From contig JAEUHU010000514.1 in assembly GCA_016793305.1 (NCBI GenBank), forward strand, positions 1 through 39,493: 39,493 bases of DNA, in the 5' to 3' direction. Every line of letters begins with the position of its first letter. The first letter of the stretch is position 1. The notes under the pieces are model-generated. The model was not told the DNA's origin. It saw nothing but the letters and a program-made list of their open reading frames with translations, and ran no database searches. Below, piece by piece: positions 7,789 through 14,746 of this stretch. A program made the translations under genes and the position numbers. The DNA comes from Planctomycetota bacterium (GTDB lineage: Bacteria; Planctomycetota; UBA1135; UBA2386).

Positions 7789-8436
7789 TCAGGGCCGGAG
7801 CGCCGGCTCGGCGGGGATCACTTCGACCTGCACCTCGGTGCCCGTTCCAGGGTGGCGGAACTGGAGTCGCCACGAGTGCAGCATCACCCGGGGGAAGCTC
7901 TCACCAGCACGAGCCCGCCATCCGTACTTCCGATCGCCGGCCAACGGCGAGCCGAGTGCTGCCATGTGGGCGCGAATCTGGTTCCGGCGTCCGGTCTCGA
8001 GACGACAGCGAACCAGAGTGCAGCGATCCCGACGACCGAGGGTCGCGTAGTGGGTGATCGCGCGCTGCCCGCCGACCTTGGCCACGCGCACTATGCCGTC
8101 GCCGCCGACCTCCAGGGCCGCCTCGATCCTCCCCGCAGCCGGCGACGGGGCCGACGAGAGCAAGGCGAGGTAGTCGCGCTGCACCGCGTGGGCCCGGAAC
8201 AGCGACTCCATCGCCACACGCACCTCGTCGTCGAGCGCCACCACGATCGCCCCAGTGGTGTCCTCGTCGAGGCGGTGCACGGCGAACGCCTTGGTTCCCA
8301 GCTGCTGCGCGACGCGGTCGACCAGCGTACGTCCAGATCGCCCTGGTGCCGGCACGACCAGTACCCCGGCCGGTTTGTCGACCACGACGAGTCCGGCTTC
8401 GTGGTGGAGGATCGGCAACGACTCCGATTCGGTCAC
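7789..8436 (-). CDS. RluA-family pseudouridine synthase
   Basis: The 215-residue product contains the RluA catalytic motif HRLDEDTTGAIV, with the Asp that attacks uridine, preceded by the family opener LVVVDKPAGVLVVPAPG and followed by RRNQIRAHMAALGSPLAGDRKYG. It isomerises uridine to pseudouridine in rRNA or tRNA. The protein is short and lacks an S4 RNA-binding domain, as in RluA and TruC-type enzymes, so the target position is not predictable. The start is GTG at 8436. The gene sits between the histidine kinase and AAA+ regulator genes with about 70 bases on either side, and is probably not functionally linked to them. Confidence 0.9.
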   Translation of the reverse strand: MTESESLPILHHEAGLVVVDKPAGVLVVPAPGRSGRTLVDRVAQQLGTKAFAVHRLDEDTTGAIVVALDDEVRVAMESLFRAHAVQRDYLALLSSAPSPAAGRIEAALEVGGDGIVRVAKVGGQRAITHYATLGRRDRCTLVRCRLETGRRNQIRAHMAALGSPLAGDRKYGWRARAGESFPRVMLHSWRLQFRHPGTGTEVQVEVIPAEPALRP

Positions 8437-8513
8437 GGCTGGATGCTAGTGTCGCATCGAGCGCGCGGCAGCTGCTTTCGTCGCTCGGAAGCGTCCCGCC
8501 ACCGCCAACGACG

Positions 8514-9791
8514 TCATTGCAGGCGCAACCGGTACTGCTGGATCTTCCGGTAGAGGGTCGCCCTGCCGATGCCGAGCAGTTGCGCCGCACGGCGCACGTT
8601 CCCTTTCGTCGCCCGCAAGGCTCGGGTGAGCAGTTCCTGCTCCTCCTCCTCGAACGGGCGGATCGCTTCCTCGCCGAGTTCGGCGGATTCGACCCTCGCA
8701 TCCCGCTCGCGTGGCGCAGCGGTCTGATTCGCGGCAGTCGGCACATGGATCAGGTGTTCCCGATCGATGGGACCACCACCAGCCAACACGCGGGCTCGCC
8801 ACACCGTGTTCTCGAGCTGACTCACGTTCCCAGGCCAAGCCATGCTCTCGAGCAACATCAAGGCCGACGGTGTGAAGGTCGTCGACCCCGCCCCCTGCGC
8901 CTGCGTCGCGGTCTGCAGGACGTGGGTCGCGATCATCGCGATGTCCTCGGTACGTTCCCGCAGAGCCGGGACGACGATCGGGAAGGCGTGCAGCCGGTAG
9001 AGCAGGTCCTCACGGAACGCACCCTTGGCCACCAGCTCAGGCAGATGCCCGCCGGTGGTGACGATCAGGCGAGGGGAGGACACCTTCGGGTTGCGCTCCT
9101 TCAGGTGCCGCACCAGGGCTCCCTGTGCAGCGAGTGGCAGCTTCTCGACGTCCTCCAGGACCAGGGTCGTAGCTCGCGCCGTCTCGACGGCCTTCATCAG
9201 GTTGTCCACCGAGAGTTCCGCACACGACATGGCGACCAACGGCTGACCGACGCGACGGCTCTTGCAGTGCACGACACGCGCTGCCAGCGACTTGCCTGCA
9301 CCTGCCGGACCCTCGATCAGGACGGTGACATCACAGTCGGCGGCTCGACTCAGGGTGCCCTGCAGGCGCCGCATCAGCGGACTGTTGCCCACCATCGCCG
9401 AACCGGTGTGCAGCCCGAGCGTCAGCCGCTCTGCGTCCAGCGCACGAGCTCGGGTACGAGTCAATTCCACGGCCAGGCCGAGGATCGGTTCCAACGCGGC
9501 TTCGAGCGCCTGCATGCCCAGGGCACCTCCTGCCTGCGGCCCCTCGGAGAGGACCATGCAAGGGGTGTCCATCGGGGGCCTCGAGATCGCCGTGCTCTCG
9601 TCGCACAGGATCAAGTCGAGGGTGGATCCAGCCGCCAACGCGACCAGATCCTCCCAGGAACTGCATTCGAGCAGCTCATGGCTCGAGCGTTCGAACAGGG
9701 CGGTCAGAGCCGCGTGGGCTCCGGCCGAGACGTGCGCAACCCTGGCCTTGCTCGCGATTGCGGCCTGTTTCCCGATCAGTGCAGTGATCAT
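8514..9791 (-). CDS. NtrC-like AAA+ transcription regulator without the GAFTGA loop, Fis-type HTH
   Basis: The 425-residue product has a degenerate receiver-like N-terminal part (about 17-80, only one clear Asp pocket segment, LILCDES). Its AAA+ core has Walker A GPAGAGKS (161-168), a Walker B-like LVLEDVEKL, arginine-finger region FREDLLYRL, and the WPGNVSQLEN motif. A Fis-family helix-turn-helix closes it (AAQLLGIGRATLYRKIQQY). In sigma-54 activators the stretch between VNCAAL and Walker B holds the ELFGHEKGAFTGA loop that touches sigma-54. Here MSCAELSVDNLMKAVETA runs directly into TTLVLED with no such loop. It therefore probably does not activate sigma-54 promoters and may act on sigma-70 promoters or as an ATP-dependent repressor. 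This is read directly from the sequence. Confidence 0.88.
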   Translation of the reverse strand: MITALIGKQAAIASKARVAHVSAGAHAALTALFERSSHELLECSSWEDLVALAAGSTLDLILCDESTAISRPPMDTPCMVLSEGPQAGGALGMQALEAALEPILGLAVELTRTRARALDAERLTLGLHTGSAMVGNSPLMRRLQGTLSRAADCDVTVLIEGPAGAGKSLAARVVHCKSRRVGQPLVAMSCAELSVDNLMKAVETARATTLVLEDVEKLPLAAQGALVRHLKERNPKVSSPRLIVTTGGHLPELVAKGAFREDLLYRLHAFPIVVPALRERTEDIAMIATHVLQTATQAQGAGSTTFTPSALMLLESMAWPGNVSQLENTVWRARVLAGGGPIDREHLIHVPTAANQTAAPRERDARVESAELGEEAIRPFEEEEQELLTRALRATKGNVRRAAQLLGIGRATLYRKIQQYRLRLQ

Positions 9792-9868
9792 GCCGTTCTG
9801 GACTCGATCGGCATTCGCGAGGAGCGCAGTGTAGGCCTGCCGATCTGCACGCCGCCAGCACTCCGCGA

Positions 9869-9918
9869 GCAGCGGCCTCAGCCGCTGCGTCAGGTCGGCG
9901 ACATGGGCAGTTGCCCAT
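9869..9918. repeat. Two short inverted repeats between regulator and small unknown gene
   Basis: GCAGCGGC (9869-9876) pairs with GCCGCTGC (9881-9888) around a 4-base loop, and ATGGGCA (9903-9909) pairs with TGCCCAT (9912-9918) around 2 bases. They lie between the stop of the gene at 9942 and the start of the AAA+ regulator at 9791. They could be a terminator without a T-run or operators for the regulator. Confidence 0.4.
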
Positions 9919-9941
9919 CGAAGACGGGCCGACGAAGACTC

Positions 9942-10358
9942 TCAGTTTTCCGTCAGGCGGCGGGCGAGTTCGTCGAAGTCGATGGTCTGCAGCTCGTCCC
10001 GGGTGATCGGCGTCATCTGCCGGAACTTCCGATACTCGTCGATGCTGGTCAGTTCCACGTAGTCTCGGGCCGACATCGAATGAGCCTCGCTCCGCATGGT
10101 GAGCGACTTGGTCGTATCGGCCTTGTCGAGGGTCTGGCGGGCGCGCTGGCAGATCGACAGCGTGTTCTCGAGGTTGCCGCGGATCTTCGCGAGCCGTTCC
10201 TCGTTGGCTCCAGGAACGTCCATGCTCTTGTTGATCTTCGCGATCGCCACTTCGAGGACTGCGATGAGGCAGTTGAGCTTGGTGGCGAGTCGGGCTCGAT
10301 ACTCGGTCGAGCTGAGTGCTTCCGGCAACTTGGGAGTGTCGTTCTTGTCGGCGTCCAT
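9942..10358 (-). CDS. Small hydrophilic protein of unknown function
   Basis: The 138-residue product starts at an ATG and has a balanced composition with few Arg/Pro runs, unlike shadow frames here. It is mostly helical: residues 18-90 look like two long helices (LNCLIAVLEVAIAKINKSM; ANEERLAKIRGNLENTLSI) that could pair as a coiled coil. The acidic C-terminal section ends TIDFDELARRLTEN. There is no signal peptide or membrane segment, so it is probably cytosolic. No family was recognised. It is followed by the short inverted repeats and the AAA+ regulator gene on the same strand. Confidence 0.65.
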   Translation of the reverse strand: MDADKNDTPKLPEALSSTEYRARLATKLNCLIAVLEVAIAKINKSMDVPGANEERLAKIRGNLENTLSICQRARQTLDKADTTKSLTMRSEAHSMSARDYVELTSIDEYRKFRQMTPITRDELQTIDFDELARRLTEN

Positions 10359-10482
10359 CGGGCTGGTCCAGGGAGAGGTGTTCGCCCGTGATCAGCAGCA
10401 GAGGTGCCAACTGTCGATTCCCGCGACAATGCCGGTCCCACGGATGGCTGGAGAATCGGCAAGCGACCCCACTGCTCGCACC

Positions 10483-10522
10483 GTCGCAGCATTGCGACGA
10501 CTCAGGTCGCATTCCCGCGACC
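10483..10522. repeat. Paired inverted repeats with a shared GTCGC core
   Basis: GTCGCA-GCAT-TGCGAC (10483-10498) and GGTCGC-ATTCCC-GCGACC (10505-10522) are both perfect and seven bases apart, sharing the GTCGC half-site. They lie in the 239-base gap 10359-10597, upstream of the small unknown gene at 10358 and downstream of the RseB-like gene. They may be operators for one regulator or nested hairpins. Nothing else recognisable was seen in this gap. Confidence 0.4.
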
Positions 10523-10597
10523 CGTGGGATTCCCTCGACGGATCATGCGCAGTCGACCGCTTGCGAACCCCGAGACCCAAGTCCCGAGGACGGACGT

Positions 10598-11662
10598 TCA
10601 CTGGGCGAGGGCTGCCGTGTAGAGCGCCTTGGCCACCTCGTCCAAGCGCTGTAGTCCACCGTTCCCGACCACCTCGAAGGCAACGCCATCGTCCCAGAAC
10701 ACGAGCGCGGTCATCGCCCGATCCCGGTAGCGACCGATCGTCCCCGTACCCGGTTCGGAGCCCGGCAGGCCAGCGAAGGGATCCAAGGAGCCAGGCTTCT
10801 CACTGACGGTGAACTGGTCGATGCCGTCCGAGTAGGTGAGCACGACCTTGGGTAGACCGTTCCACGGATCGACTCGCGTTTCGACGCTGGTCAGGGCGTA
10901 CTCGCCGACCATCGTGGTCACCGGTTCGACAAGTCCAGATGGGTTGCCCATCGCGGCGACAGCCGCCCCGAAACTGCTCACCGTCGTGGCGGGCACCGCG
11001 GCTTGTTGCGGGGCAGCCTGGACCAGGGACAGGACTTCGATCTCCGACAGGACTGTCAGGCTCGCATCGAACTCGACGCTGTAGAGCACCAATCCCGTGG
11101 CTGTGTCGACGTCGACGAGCCAGATCGACTTGTCGGGCGTGTTCGGGAACACCACGGTCGAACGCGCCGGCCTGCCTGCGCGACTCGTCGGACCGAAGTC
11201 GTAGAGGCTGTAGTTGGCCTGGGCCAACGCAAGATCCCGCACGCGGAAGCTGCCCTGCAGGTAGAACTGCTCTGCGAAGAGCACGTAGGTCTGCTGCCAC
11301 TTCTGATGCAGCGGCGAACCAGGCAGCTCGCCTTCCACGCCGAGGAACGAGAGCTGATGCCCCTGCACGTCGACGCCGTTGGAATCGACCACCAGCTGCT
11401 CTCGGATGGTGACGATCCCGGAACCTTGGCGAAACCTGCGCAGCTGGACCTGCGTCCGGTCGGTGGTCCGATCCGCAGCCGACATCGTCGAGAACGACGG
11501 AGTCAAGGTGACCCGTTGGGCGGCACCCGAGGACTTCGCCGGCGAACTCTTCGACGGCGTACCAGTCGACTGGGCCGAGCCTTCTGCAGACAGCAGCAGC
11601 ATGCTCGTCATGACGAACATGACGAGGCTTGGCAGTGCGCTTCGCAGGGCTGGCAGTCGCAT
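10598..11662 (-). CDS. RseB/MucB-like periplasmic sensor protein of an ECF sigma system
   Basis: The 354-residue product starts MRLPALR and has a clear signal peptide (hydrophobic core LVMFVMTSMLLLS, predicted cleavage after EGSAQ). Two regions resemble RseB. The first is a lipoprotein-sorting-like domain with the telltale SIWLVDVDTATGLVLYSV near the middle, comparable to the W-L-D-x-x-T-G-L-L segment of RseB. The second is a smaller C-terminal domain with VVLTYSDGIDQFTVSE and a closing FEVVGNGGLQRLDEVAKAL. RseB senses envelope damage and shields the anti-sigma factor from proteolysis. The position downstream of sigma and anti-sigma genes fits that role. The upstream 53 residues in frame look non-coding, so the start at 11662 was chosen. 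Similarity is by pattern only. Confidence 0.65.
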   Translation of the reverse strand: MRLPALRSALPSLVMFVMTSMLLLSAEGSAQSTGTPSKSSPAKSSGAAQRVTLTPSFSTMSAADRTTDRTQVQLRRFRQGSGIVTIREQLVVDSNGVDVQGHQLSFLGVEGELPGSPLHQKWQQTYVLFAEQFYLQGSFRVRDLALAQANYSLYDFGPTSRAGRPARSTVVFPNTPDKSIWLVDVDTATGLVLYSVEFDASLTVLSEIEVLSLVQAAPQQAAVPATTVSSFGAAVAAMGNPSGLVEPVTTMVGEYALTSVETRVDPWNGLPKVVLTYSDGIDQFTVSEKPGSLDPFAGLPGSEPGTGTIGRYRDRAMTALVFWDDGVAFEVVGNGGLQRLDEVAKALYTAALAQ

Positions 11663-11717
11663 GGGACGAGAAGACGGAGGAGACGGGAGTGAAGGTGAAT
11701 GAGTGTCGGGCTCGCCG

Positions 11718-12404
11718 TCAACGGTCGATGCCATGACGCAGGACGGCGAACTCGACGGCAGGTGCGGAGCCGAGTTCCACGAAGCGGATCTCGGGACCCC
11801 GGGCGGGCGGGCGGGCGCCAACCAAGTAGACGCCGACCGCCAGCGTGGCGGCGACGGTCGTCGCGAGTGTCAATGTCGCGAGCATCACACGCCTTCGGGT
11901 GAACCGGACCGGCGAGCGCATGGCTTCAGCCCGCAACGAAGTTTCCGCCAACAGCGATCGGCGAATCTTCTCCCAGGCCCATGCCGACGGCTGCGGCGCC
12001 TCCGCACCGACGAGCGCACCAACGGAGGAGGACAGTAGACCTTGGGGGCCCGACAACGCCTCGGCGCCCGACGGCAGCACCGCAGGCCGAGCCAATTCGG
12101 TCACCAACGAGCCAGCCTCCTCGAACTCCGCAACCGCACGCTCGTAGATCTGCTCGAGGAAGGCTGGAGAAGCCAGCTCTTGCGGCACATCCGGCCGCTT
12201 TCGCAGAGCCGCGGCCAGCACGCCAGCGGCTTGCACGTGGCGCTGGCAGCTGGCGCAGCCGGCCGTGTGCTCCGCAGCCGGCCCAGTTTCGGGGGCGATC
12301 GACGAAGATGCTGCAACACCAGCATCCAGGTGCGCCTGCAGACTGGACCGGCAAGACGCAGGAACATGGGGACGCAGCCCAGGCAGCGGTTCGTGCTTGG
12401 TCAT
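11718..12404 (-). CDS. Zinc-finger membrane anti-sigma factor
   Basis: The 228-residue product has the anti-sigma zinc-finger signature H-x3-C-x2-C (HTAGCASCQRH, about residues 46-56). A long Ala/Ser-rich cytoplasmic stretch follows, then one membrane segment near 175-195 (VMLATLTLATTVAATLAVGVYLVG region) and a short outside tail. Proteins of this type hold an ECF sigma factor inactive at the membrane and release it on a signal. The ATG overlaps the stop of the sigma gene (ATGA at 12401-12404), the usual arrangement for a sigma/anti-sigma pair. The RseB-like gene follows after 55 bases. The periplasmic tail is only about 30 residues, so any site-1 proteolysis target would be small. Confidence 0.85.
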   Translation of the reverse strand: MTKHEPLPGLRPHVPASCRSSLQAHLDAGVAASSSIAPETGPAAEHTAGCASCQRHVQAAGVLAAALRKRPDVPQELASPAFLEQIYERAVAEFEEAGSLVTELARPAVLPSGAEALSGPQGLLSSSVGALVGAEAPQPSAWAWEKIRRSLLAETSLRAEAMRSPVRFTRRRVMLATLTLATTVAATLAVGVYLVGARPPARGPEIRFVELGSAPAVEFAVLRHGIDR

Positions 12405-13018
12405 CCGACACCTCCGACCATGTCTGGCCCGGCTCCGAGATCGAGCTGCGGGAATCTCGTGCGAACGACCTGCTCGAGCGCCAAATGGGCCCTCGCCAAG
12501 CGTGACTTCACCGTGCCGAGCGACAGGGCGAGCGTGACGGCGAGCTCCTCGTAGGACATGTCCTCGAGGTATCGAAGCGCCAGGATCGCTCGGAGCTTCG
12601 GGCTCAAGAAGTCCATGGCCGACTGGACCTGACCAGCGAGCTCACTGGTCTCGGCGTGGTCGACAGGACCAGGCTCCTGGTCCTGTCGATCGAGATCGTC
12701 GGCATCCTCGATGCCGACCAGGGGTCGGTTGGAGTGCTTGCGTCGGTGGTCGATGCTCGAGTTGACCACGATGCGGAAAAGCCAGGTGCTGAACAACGAC
12801 CCGCCGCGAAACGAATCGAGCTTGCGAAACACCAACGCGAAGCTCTCCTGCACGACATCCAGCGCATCGCCGGCGTTGCCGAGAACCCGAAACGCAATCG
12901 CATAGACCCGATCGCGATAGCGCGCGAAAAGCTCCTCGAAGGCCCGCTCGAACTGATCGCTTCCAGGCTGCCGGCAAGCAGCCACGAGCGCAGCGTCTGG
13001 ATCTTCGAGCAGTTCCAC
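12401..13018 (-). CDS. ECF (sigma-70 family) RNA polymerase sigma factor
   Basis: The product of about 205 residues has region 2 (FEELFARYRDRVYAIAFRVL, then the DVVQESFALVFRKLDSFRGG -10-binding segment with WLFRIVVN) and region 4 (LSPKLRAILALRYLEDMSYE, then the recognition helix with GTVKSRLARAHLAL). Region 3 is absent, as expected for ECF factors. A GTG at 13144 would add about 42 residues of non-coding look. The GTG at 13018, just before DPDAALVAACR, gives the usual family length and start. That GTG lies within a base of the predicted transcription start of the promoter at 13024-13052, so the mRNA may be leaderless. Sigma, anti-sigma and RseB-like genes form one operon. Confidence 0.88.
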   Translation of the reverse strand: MELLEDPDAALVAACRQPGSDQFERAFEELFARYRDRVYAIAFRVLGNAGDALDVVQESFALVFRKLDSFRGGSLFSTWLFRIVVNSSIDHRRKHSNRPLVGIEDADDLDRQDQEPGPVDHAETSELAGQVQSAMDFLSPKLRAILALRYLEDMSYEELAVTLALSLGTVKSRLARAHLALEQVVRTRFPQLDLGAGPDMVGGVG

Positions 13019-13023
13019 GGCAG

Positions 13024-13052
13024 TCAGACGGTCTGTATCAACCGACGGTTCC
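13024..13052 (-). promoter_or_regulatory. Candidate ECF-type promoter for the sigma/anti-sigma operon
   Basis: On the minus strand GGAACC (13047-13052) and GTCTGA (13024-13029) are 17 bases apart, matching the GGAAC / GTC pattern recognised by many ECF sigma factors. This suggests self-activation. Predicted +1 is about 13017-13018, at the chosen GTG start. The remaining gap up to 13315 shows nothing else clear. Confidence 0.5.
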
Positions 13053-13315
13053 GTTGAAAATGGCGCTAGCTGCTGAAAACCGTTCTTCGGCAACCAGTTG
13101 GAGCAGGATCCCAGCCCTTTTGGGCCCGCCCGCCGACCTTCCACTCAGCCGGCGCCTGGAGCCTTCCGATCCGGCCCGCAGTTTCCATGCTCCATGCGCG
13201 GCGACGCGGCTCCCCAGGTGATGGAACGACGGCCGGCGCCCTGGTCGTTGCGCGGTGACCGCTGCGGTCGTCCGCTCCAGCCTGGACCAGCGCCTCGCCC
13301 GTTCCCCAGCGCACC

Positions 13316-14239
13316 TCAGTAGCCGGCATCGAGGGCAGGCAAGCCACCAGGCAGGGTCAGAACCCAACCTATGGCGTCACCACATGCGGTACTGCACTCC
13401 ACGTCGTTGCAGTCCTGACACTCGGCAGCCACGACCTCGTAGAGCGCGCCGCCTGGGCCGATGCCCGCTTCGCTCAGCTCGAGCACACAAACCCGGTTGG
13501 AGAGCGTGGTGGCACCGCCACCACCAACCGAATCGAAAAGCGACGGCAGGGGTGCAGGGTAGAGCTGCTGCAGGGCGTAGCCGGTCCCGAACGGAACCAA
13601 GGACCGCAACTCCCCAGCGATGTCGTAGACGGGCGAGACGGAGCGGATTCGCCGCCCACCAACCTCTGCCTGGGCACAGACCGACATCGGGCAGATGCTC
13701 TGGATCAACTCGACCGAGGCAACGGGAACCGAGATCGAAACCCAGGTCCCTTGGTTCGTGGTCCGCCGCTCTCGATAGATGGGGGCCCCCAGCGACAACA
13801 TGTCGAACAACAAGCGTTGCTCGGGCAACCAAGGCCATTCGATCCACGTCTCGAACCCTTGGACCAACTTGGTGGAGTCGACGACGCGAAGGAACACGTG
13901 GAACCACACCACGTCGAGTCCCGAGCCCGCTGGCGAACCGGTGACGATCACCCGCATCTCCTGATCCACAGGCAGCGGGTCTCCCGGCTGTGAAGGTCGC
14001 GCCTTCTGCACGAACTCGACGAAATCCGGCGAACCATCGCCATCCGTGTCGCTCGAGGACGCGCTCGAAAGCACTGCGAACTCCACGACGTCGGGCAGGA
14101 AGTCCTGGTCGGAGTCCGCCAACTGCCAAGCGGGTGCCGGCTGGTCGGCGCGCAACGGAGTCGAGTCCAGCGCCACGCGCCAAGCAGTCGCAGTGGCGAG
14201 TCCCACCGACACCAGAGCCATGGCGAGTCGGACGGTCAT
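13316..14239 (-). CDS. Secreted protein with calcium-binding type-3/EF-hand-like repeats
   Basis: The 307-residue product begins with a signal-like hydrophobic segment (LAMALVSVGLATATAW). Two tandem Asp-rich loops follow near residues 40-75, DSDQDFLPDVVEF and DTDGDGSPDFVEF, of the thrombospondin type 3/bacterial dockerin-like kind that bind calcium. The remaining 200 residues look beta-rich, with a Cys cluster near the end (CQDCNDVECSTACGD) that could form disulfides. This architecture is common in extracellular proteins of planctomycetes and other bacteria with many secreted proteins. No enzymatic motif is visible. It is a single gene, separated by 297 bases from the sigma factor and by about 220 bases from the tRNA. 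Confidence 0.75.
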   Translation of the reverse strand: MTVRLAMALVSVGLATATAWRVALDSTPLRADQPAPAWQLADSDQDFLPDVVEFAVLSSASSSDTDGDGSPDFVEFVQKARPSQPGDPLPVDQEMRVIVTGSPAGSGLDVVWFHVFLRVVDSTKLVQGFETWIEWPWLPEQRLLFDMLSLGAPIYRERRTTNQGTWVSISVPVASVELIQSICPMSVCAQAEVGGRRIRSVSPVYDIAGELRSLVPFGTGYALQQLYPAPLPSLFDSVGGGGATTLSNRVCVLELSEAGIGPGGALYEVVAAECQDCNDVECSTACGDAIGWVLTLPGGLPALDAGY

Positions 14240-14460
14240 GAGAGGGGTTCGGCCAAGTCTAGCAGGAACTTGGAGGCAGGTTTCTCGCGATCCGCTGGAG
14301 AATTGTGCCCCTGGGCTCGCCTACGCACTCGGCATCCATGAGCTGAACGGGCTCCCGAGGACGGGCCGACGCCAACCGGCAACCCGGGCGCGGCATCCCA
14401 GCGTCCGCGAACCGCCGGTCATGTTGTGTTTCCCGATGGCTCAAGATAAGACCAAGGCGG

Positions 14461-14537
14461 GCGCCCGTAGCTCAGTTGGATAGAGCGACGGTCTCCGAAG
14501 CCGTAGGTCAGAGGTTCGACTCCTCTCGGGCGCGCCA
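14461..14537 (+). tRNA. tRNA-Arg (anticodon CCG)
   Basis: Acceptor arms GCGCCCG (14461-14467) and CGGGCGC (14527-14533) pair perfectly. The D-arm GCTC/GAGC, anticodon arm ACGGT/GCCGT around loop CTCCGAA (anticodon CCG, codon CGG), and T-arm AGAGG/CCTCT around TTCGACT are all present. Discriminator base G is followed by an encoded CCA (14535-14537). A possible promoter with TTGTGT (14424-14429) and an A/T-rich GATAAG (14445-14450) lies just upstream. No terminator was seen after it; the nearby CACCGGCG copies are direct, not inverted. Confidence 0.97.
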
Positions 14538-14746
14538 GTTCGACCGCGGGTGCCATCGCACCGGCGAGAGCCCACCGGCGCCCTTTCGTCGCCATTCGCG
14601 CCGCAACCTCAGGGCGGCGGCTCGGTCTCCCGAGCCGGCACGGCCTCACCGACACCATCAAGCCCTAGCCGGGCGGCACAGCCAGCTGGTCCAGGCCATC
14701 GGATTTTCGGCCAAGCGGACAACTCACTCGCCAGGCACAACCTACG

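Noticed and set aside
14550..14590. Possible terminator after the tRNA
   Set aside because: The two CACCGGCG copies there are direct repeats, so they cannot form a stem with each other.
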